DNA of 34,876 bases from positions 1 to 34,876 of the forward strand of contig CALFEY010000140.1 in NCBI GenBank assembly GCA_937958295.1, written 5' to 3'. The position numbers and the translations under genes were made by a program. Below the pieces are notes generated by a model. It was not told where the DNA came from, did no database searches, and saw only the letters and a program-made list of their open reading frames with translations. This stretch comes from an uncultured Pseudomonadota bacterium (GTDB lineage: Bacteria > Pseudomonadota > Gammaproteobacteria > Burkholderiales > Casimicrobiaceae). Shown in pieces: positions 31,570 to 34,876 of this stretch. Numbering within the stretch: position 1 is the stretch's first letter; every line of letters begins with the position of its first letter.

Positions 31570-32556
31570 ATGAAAGGATTTGCTGCAGCGCTTTCCAATG
31601 CTGTCCTCGCGCTCGTGTGCGCCGTGCTGTTGCCAGCCACGACGGCCGAGGCCGCCTGGCCAGACAGGACCATCAAGTTCGTCGTGCCCTTTCCGCCCGG
31701 TGGCTCCACCGATATCTCCGCACGCGTGCTCGCCGAGCGCCTGGCGAAGCGGCTGGGCACCACGATCATCATCGAGAACCAGCCCGGGGCCAGCGGACTG
31801 ATCGGCGCCTCCACCGTGGTACGGGCGAAGCCGGACGGCTATACGCTCCTCGTGACCAGCAACGGCCTGCACTCGGCGGCCGCCACCGGCAAGGCCAACT
31901 TCCAGCTGAAGTCGGACCTCGTCCCGGTGAGCGAGATGGTCGGTGGCGCCCTCATCATCGTCGCCAGCAAGAACGCACCGTTCACCGACATCAAGGGATT
32001 CGTCGAGCACGCCAAGAAGAATCCCAAGAAGGTGGACGTGGCCATCACCGCGGCACTGGGCGCCGCGCACATCACGTTCGAGAATTTCCGGCGCGCCGCA
32101 GGCATCCAGTACGAGGCCGTCTACTACAACGGGGAATCTCCAGCGCTGCTTGCCTTGGTGTCCGGCGTTGTCCCCGCCACGATCGTCGCGGCGCCCGTCG
32201 CCCGTCCCTTCATCGAGGATGGCAGGCTGGTGGGGCTGGCGGTGACCACGGGGCAGCGCTTCAGCCTGCTGCCCAACGTGCCGACGCTCGCGGAGACCGT
32301 CGTCCCCGGTTTCGCGGATGGCTACTCGTCGGTGATGTTCGCGCCCAAGGACACGCCCGACGAGATCATCCAGCGCCTCTCGCGTGAGATCGCCGAGGTG
32401 CTCAAGGAGCCGGAGACCGTCTTGAAGCTGCGCGAGCTCGGCATGGTGCCGATCGCCAGCACGCCGGCGCAGTACGCGAGCAAGGTGTCCACCGATTTCG
32501 ACCGGAACACGCAAGTCATCAAGGACCTGCGCGAATCCGGCCAGGTCAAGGACTAG
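31570..32556 (+). CDS. Bug/TctC-family periplasmic solute-binding protein
   Basis: A 328-aa TTT receptor. The signal peptide is at about residues 1-28 (LALVCAVLLPATTAEA), followed by WPDRTIKFVVPFPPGGSTDI, IIIENQPGASGLIGA and KPDGYTLLVTSNG. ATG 31570 has AAGGAGGAA upstream; the open frame to 31366 crosses the promoter region and is rejected. It lies 19 bp before the bicupin gene, and the two are probably co-transcribed. It departs slightly from the other two Bug proteins in the ligand-cleft region (GLHSAAATGKANFQLKSD), so a different ligand is likely. Confidence 0.95.
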   Translation: MKGFAAALSNAVLALVCAVLLPATTAEAAWPDRTIKFVVPFPPGGSTDISARVLAERLAKRLGTTIIIENQPGASGLIGASTVVRAKPDGYTLLVTSNGLHSAAATGKANFQLKSDLVPVSEMVGGALIIVASKNAPFTDIKGFVEHAKKNPKKVDVAITAALGAAHITFENFRRAAGIQYEAVYYNGESPALLALVSGVVPATIVAAPVARPFIEDGRLVGLAVTTGQRFSLLPNVPTLAETVVPGFADGYSSVMFAPKDTPDEIIQRLSREIAEVLKEPETVLKLRELGMVPIASTPAQYASKVSTDFDRNTQVIKDLRESGQVKD

Positions 32557-32575
32557 CCTCCGAGCAAGGACCCAC

Positions 32576-33448
32576 GTGTCGACGATTTCACCCACGCGCT
32601 TCCAGGCCGCGGACTGCCTCAAGTTCTACGAGCTCCCTCCGTCCGCGGAGGGACCTCTCTTCACCACCTGGCATGGGCGCGGCCAGAACTTCATCGTCGC
32701 CTACACGACCGCCCGCGACGGTGCAGTGCTCGAACGTCTCGAGCAGGGCGACGAATACATGCTGATCCTGCCGCAGCCGTCGACCGCGGTGACGGTATCG
32801 GCCGGCGACGAGAATCTGGACGTCGAAGGTCACTCGCTCGTCATCGTGCCGCCCGGCAAGAGCACGGTCACGGTGCGCCGCGGCGGGATGATCGTGCGGG
32901 TCTTCACCTCGCGCGCCACCGACCTCGCCGCGCTTTGCGTCAATCGGAGCTCCTATGTCGAGCCCGATCCGCACGTCGCCCCCTACCGGCCGTGGCCCGC
33001 GCCGGCGGATGCAGGCCGCATTCGCCGCTACGGTCTCGACGTGCCCGAGAAGCCCGGGCGTTTCGGCCGGATCTTTCGCTCGTCCAACCTGATGGTGAAC
33101 GTCTTCTATCCCCAGGGTCCGCGCGACGTCGCCAAGATGACGCCCCATCATCACGACGACTTCCAGCAGGCAATGCTCCTGCTCGACGGGGAGTGCATCC
33201 ACCACCTGCGCTGGCCGTGGGGGGCGGACCTGCGGTTGTGGCAGGAGGACGAGCACCTGCGCTGTGGCGCACCGTCGTTGTCCATCGTTCCTCCGCCGGC
33301 CATCCACACCTCGCAGTTCATCGGCGCCAACAACCTCTGCGTCGACGTGTTCTCCCCACCCCGCGAGGACTTCTGCGCCAACGGCTGGGTGCTGAACAAC
33401 GACGACTATCCAATGCCGGCGAGGGCGAGCGCACCTTCCCGGTCGTGA
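32576..33448 (+). CDS. Bicupin-like protein encoded with a Bug receptor
   Basis: A 290-aa soluble protein starting at GTG 32576. It appears to be a two-domain cupin. The N-terminal half (about 30-115) has cupin-like strands and a VIVPPGKSTVTVR turn but no metal histidines. The C-terminal half (about 165-260) has HHH at 191-193, His209-His210 and His244, which could form a metal site. The C-terminus FCANGWVLNNDDYPMPA is nearly repeated in the gene relic at 20440-20538. Function unknown; a metal-dependent isomerase, dioxygenase or acid-handling enzyme acting on the Bug ligand is an inference. No regulator is adjacent. Confidence 0.75.
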   Translation: MSTISPTRFQAADCLKFYELPPSAEGPLFTTWHGRGQNFIVAYTTARDGAVLERLEQGDEYMLILPQPSTAVTVSAGDENLDVEGHSLVIVPPGKSTVTVRRGGMIVRVFTSRATDLAALCVNRSSYVEPDPHVAPYRPWPAPADAGRIRRYGLDVPEKPGRFGRIFRSSNLMVNVFYPQGPRDVAKMTPHHHDDFQQAMLLLDGECIHHLRWPWGADLRLWQEDEHLRCGAPSLSIVPPPAIHTSQFIGANNLCVDVFSPPREDFCANGWVLNNDDYPMPARASAPSRS

Positions 33449-33481
33449 CCCGTGCGCCATGGCGGGACACGCGCGCGGACG

Positions 33482-34726
33482 CTAGCCAGGATCGCGTACC
33501 ACGGGGCCCCCACGCCGCACGCCCACCACGCCCAGCGCCACCGCGAGCACACCGGCGGCCGCCAGGAACGTCCAGCGCATGCCGCTGGCGATGGCCGTCG
33601 CACTGGCCGACGCCACGTCCGGGTCCCCCACCGCGAGGGAGAAGAGCGCGCCCAGGCCAGAAGCGCCGGTGACAAGTCCCACGTTGCGAGAAAGCGCGAG
33701 CAGGCCCGACACGGTGCCGCGCCGCGCGCGCGTCACGTCGAGCATCGCGGTGGTGTTGTTGGCCGCCTGGGTGAGCTGGTAGCCGGGTGTGAGCACTATC
33801 AGCGCGAGGACGTAGCCCGCCACGCCGTGCGCCTGGGGCGCAAACGCGAGGAGGGCCGCGCCGGCCGCCATCATGATGAGCCCGAGCCTACGCGCGAGCC
33901 CGGCTCCCCAGGCATCGACGAGGCGGCCTGCGGGGGCGCCGCTGAAGATGGCGAGCGCAGGCCCCACCGCCATGACCAGTCCCACGTGCGCCGCACTCAA
34001 GGCGAGGCCCAGGCTTAGGTAGAACGGCCCTACCACGAGGGTGCTCATCATCACGGCGGCGATGACGAGATTGACGAGGAGCGTGAGAGCGAGCGACGAG
34101 TCGAACGCCGACCACGGGCGGCCCGCCGCGTCGGGCGCGGCCGGCACCGCGCGCGGCAAGGCGATCACCGCGAGCGCCAGCGCCACCGCGGCGAGCGGCA
34201 CCTGCACGAGAAAGAGCGCATGCCAGCCGGCCACCGGAAGGAGCGCGCCGCCGAGCGCCGGTCCGAGGGCCGTGCCCACCGCGGACACGGTGCCCAACAA
34301 GCCCATGCCGCGTCCGACACCCTTGTCACCGGCGACCTCGCGCATGAGGGTCATGGCCAGCGTCATGAGCGCCGCGGCGCCGGCGCCCTGCACGGTCCGC
34401 GCAGCGACGAGCCACGTGAGGTTCGGCGCCACGCCGGCCAGCAGGGACGCGGCGGCGAACACGGCGAGACTCGCCACCAGCACGTGGCGGTGGCCGAGGA
34501 CGTCGGCGAGCCGGCCCACGAGCACGGTCGCGACGGTCATCGCCGCCAGGTACGCGGTGGCCACCCACTGCACGGCGGAGAAGGGGACCGCGAACGCCTC
34601 CGCCAGGGTGGGCAGCGCGACGTTGGCGATGCTCGTGCCGAGCGAGGCCAAGAGAAGCGGCAACGCGAGGGCCGTGACGACGAGGGCGGAAGGGCCGCCC
34701 GGAACGACAGGGGCTTGGGGCTTCAT
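33482..34726 (-). CDS. MFS drug/proton antiporter (DHA2-like)
   Basis: A 414-aa major facilitator protein with about 12 membrane helices. Motif C-like sequence occurs at GTVSAVGTALGPALGGAL, and the loop motif GRLADVLGHRHVL lies between helices 2 and 3. ANVALPTLAEAF near residue 37 is typical of EmrB/QacA-type exporters. ATG 34726 has AAGGAG upstream; the longer frame to 34792 crosses the promoter and is rejected. It is divergent from a MerR-family gene with a shared MerR-type promoter, so efflux is probably induced by the compound or redox state sensed by that regulator. Length is short for 14-helix DHA2 and fits a 12-helix member. Confidence 0.92.
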   Translation of the reverse strand: MKPQAPVVPGGPSALVVTALALPLLLASLGTSIANVALPTLAEAFAVPFSAVQWVATAYLAAMTVATVLVGRLADVLGHRHVLVASLAVFAAASLLAGVAPNLTWLVAARTVQGAGAAALMTLAMTLMREVAGDKGVGRGMGLLGTVSAVGTALGPALGGALLPVAGWHALFLVQVPLAAVALALAVIALPRAVPAAPDAAGRPWSAFDSSLALTLLVNLVIAAVMMSTLVVGPFYLSLGLALSAAHVGLVMAVGPALAIFSGAPAGRLVDAWGAGLARRLGLIMMAAGAALLAFAPQAHGVAGYVLALIVLTPGYQLTQAANNTTAMLDVTRARRGTVSGLLALSRNVGLVTGASGLGALFSLAVGDPDVASASATAIASGMRWTFLAAAGVLAVALGVVGVRRGGPVVRDPG

Positions 34727-34761
34727 ATCCTGCTCCTTTGCAAAAGGACACGCGAAAGGGC

Positions 34762-34792
34762 AGCATAGGAGTTCAAGTCGACTTGAGGTCAA
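34762..34792 (-). promoter_or_regulatory. MerR/SoxR-type promoter of the MFS gene with operator palindrome
   Basis: Minus strand: -35 TTGACC (34792-34787), a 19-bp spacer (34786-34768) and -10 TATGCT (34767-34762). The over-long 19-bp spacer is the hallmark of promoters activated by MerR-family regulators. The spacer contains the perfect palindrome TCAAGTCGACTTGA (34773-34786), and the wider CCTCAAGTCGACTTGAAC closely follows the known SoxR box CCTCAAGTTAACTTGAGG. The regulator gene starts 3 bp away at 34795. Confidence 0.8.
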
Positions 34793-34794
34793 GC

Positions 34795-34876
34795 ATGGAG
34801 TTCATCGACATCGGCGAGGTGGCCAAGCGCAGCGGCGTCAAGCCGTCGGCGCTGCGCTACTACGAGGAGGTGGGGC
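34795..34876 (+). CDS. MerR-family transcriptional regulator, cut by window end
   Basis: Only the first 27 residues are visible: IDIGEVAKRSGVKPSALRYY EEVG, the first helix-turn-helix of the MerR family with its conserved LRYYEE. ATG 34795. It is divergent from the MFS exporter, whose promoter operator it overlaps. The SoxR-like operator suggests a SoxR-related member, but the C-terminal sensor (e.g. the Fe-S cysteine cluster) lies outside the window, so the signal cannot be stated. Confidence 0.85.
   Translation, partial: MEFIDIGEVAKRSGVKPSALRYYEEVG

Noticed and set aside
1..34876. tRNA, rRNA, riboswitch and insertion-sequence searches by eye
   Set aside because: No tRNA cloverleaf with CCA-like end, rRNA signature, known riboswitch core or transposase motif was recognised on either strand; a covariance-model search would be needed to exclude small RNAs.

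Overview
The window is high-GC bacterial DNA with tightly packed operons, many overlapping ATGA/GTGA junctions, several TTG/GTG starts, three Bug/TctC-type periplasmic receptors, an OprB-like porin and four LysR-type or LysR-like regulators. This combination points to a soil or environmental betaproteobacterium, most likely Burkholderiales (Alcaligenaceae/Comamonadaceae-like). That assignment is inferred from gene content; no rRNA or tRNA gene is present.

Layout. 1-4.6 kb: the end of an unidentified gene, then a same-strand run of alpha/beta hydrolase, Bug receptor, LysR regulator and a ModE-like HTH/PBP-domain regulator. 4.7-8.84 kb: an accessory island on the minus strand, visibly lower in GC. 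It reads UmuD-like SOS autoprotease, three-Cys-motif protein (Gp37/Gp68, DUF5131), first TcmP partner, a frameshifted stub of a DNA methyltransferase, and second TcmP partner. A palindromic operator candidate abuts the UmuD-like start. This is the most interesting part of the window: a putative damage- or phage-responsive repair/defence cassette of unknown biochemistry. 9.2-12.2 kb: a LysR regulator divergent from an NTF2-like/SDR/secreted hydrolase cassette. 12.3-16.3 kb (minus): a CoA-thioester operon with two hot-dog (MaoC-like) proteins, a SucC-like and a SucD-like acid:CoA ligase pair and a Bug receptor, divergent from its own LysR gene at 16.45 kb. 17.4-20.4 kb: a 1004-aa secreted FG-GAP repeat protein that looks inserted. 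Its 5' end abuts a 99-bp remnant of a cupin gene whose intact relative lies at 32.6-33.4 kb, and its 3' end overlaps the LysR gene.

20.6-26.3 kb (minus): one long operon of FCD/GntR regulator, two permeases, ATPase, small membrane protein, SsuA/NitT-type binding protein and iron-type alcohol dehydrogenase. 26.8-28.1 kb: OprB-like porin. 28.3-31.2 kb: a small acidic protein and an amino-acid-type ABC importer (binding protein plus two permeases) with no ATPase gene alongside. 31.6-33.4 kb: Bug receptor plus bicupin protein. 33.5-34.9 kb: an MFS exporter divergent from a MerR-family regulator cut by the window end, with a textbook MerR/SoxR-type promoter between them (19-bp spacer containing a perfect palindrome).

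Overall this is a catabolic/transport region typical of a metabolically versatile betaproteobacterium, interrupted by one defence/repair-like island. No rRNA, tRNA, CRISPR array or intact insertion sequence was seen.
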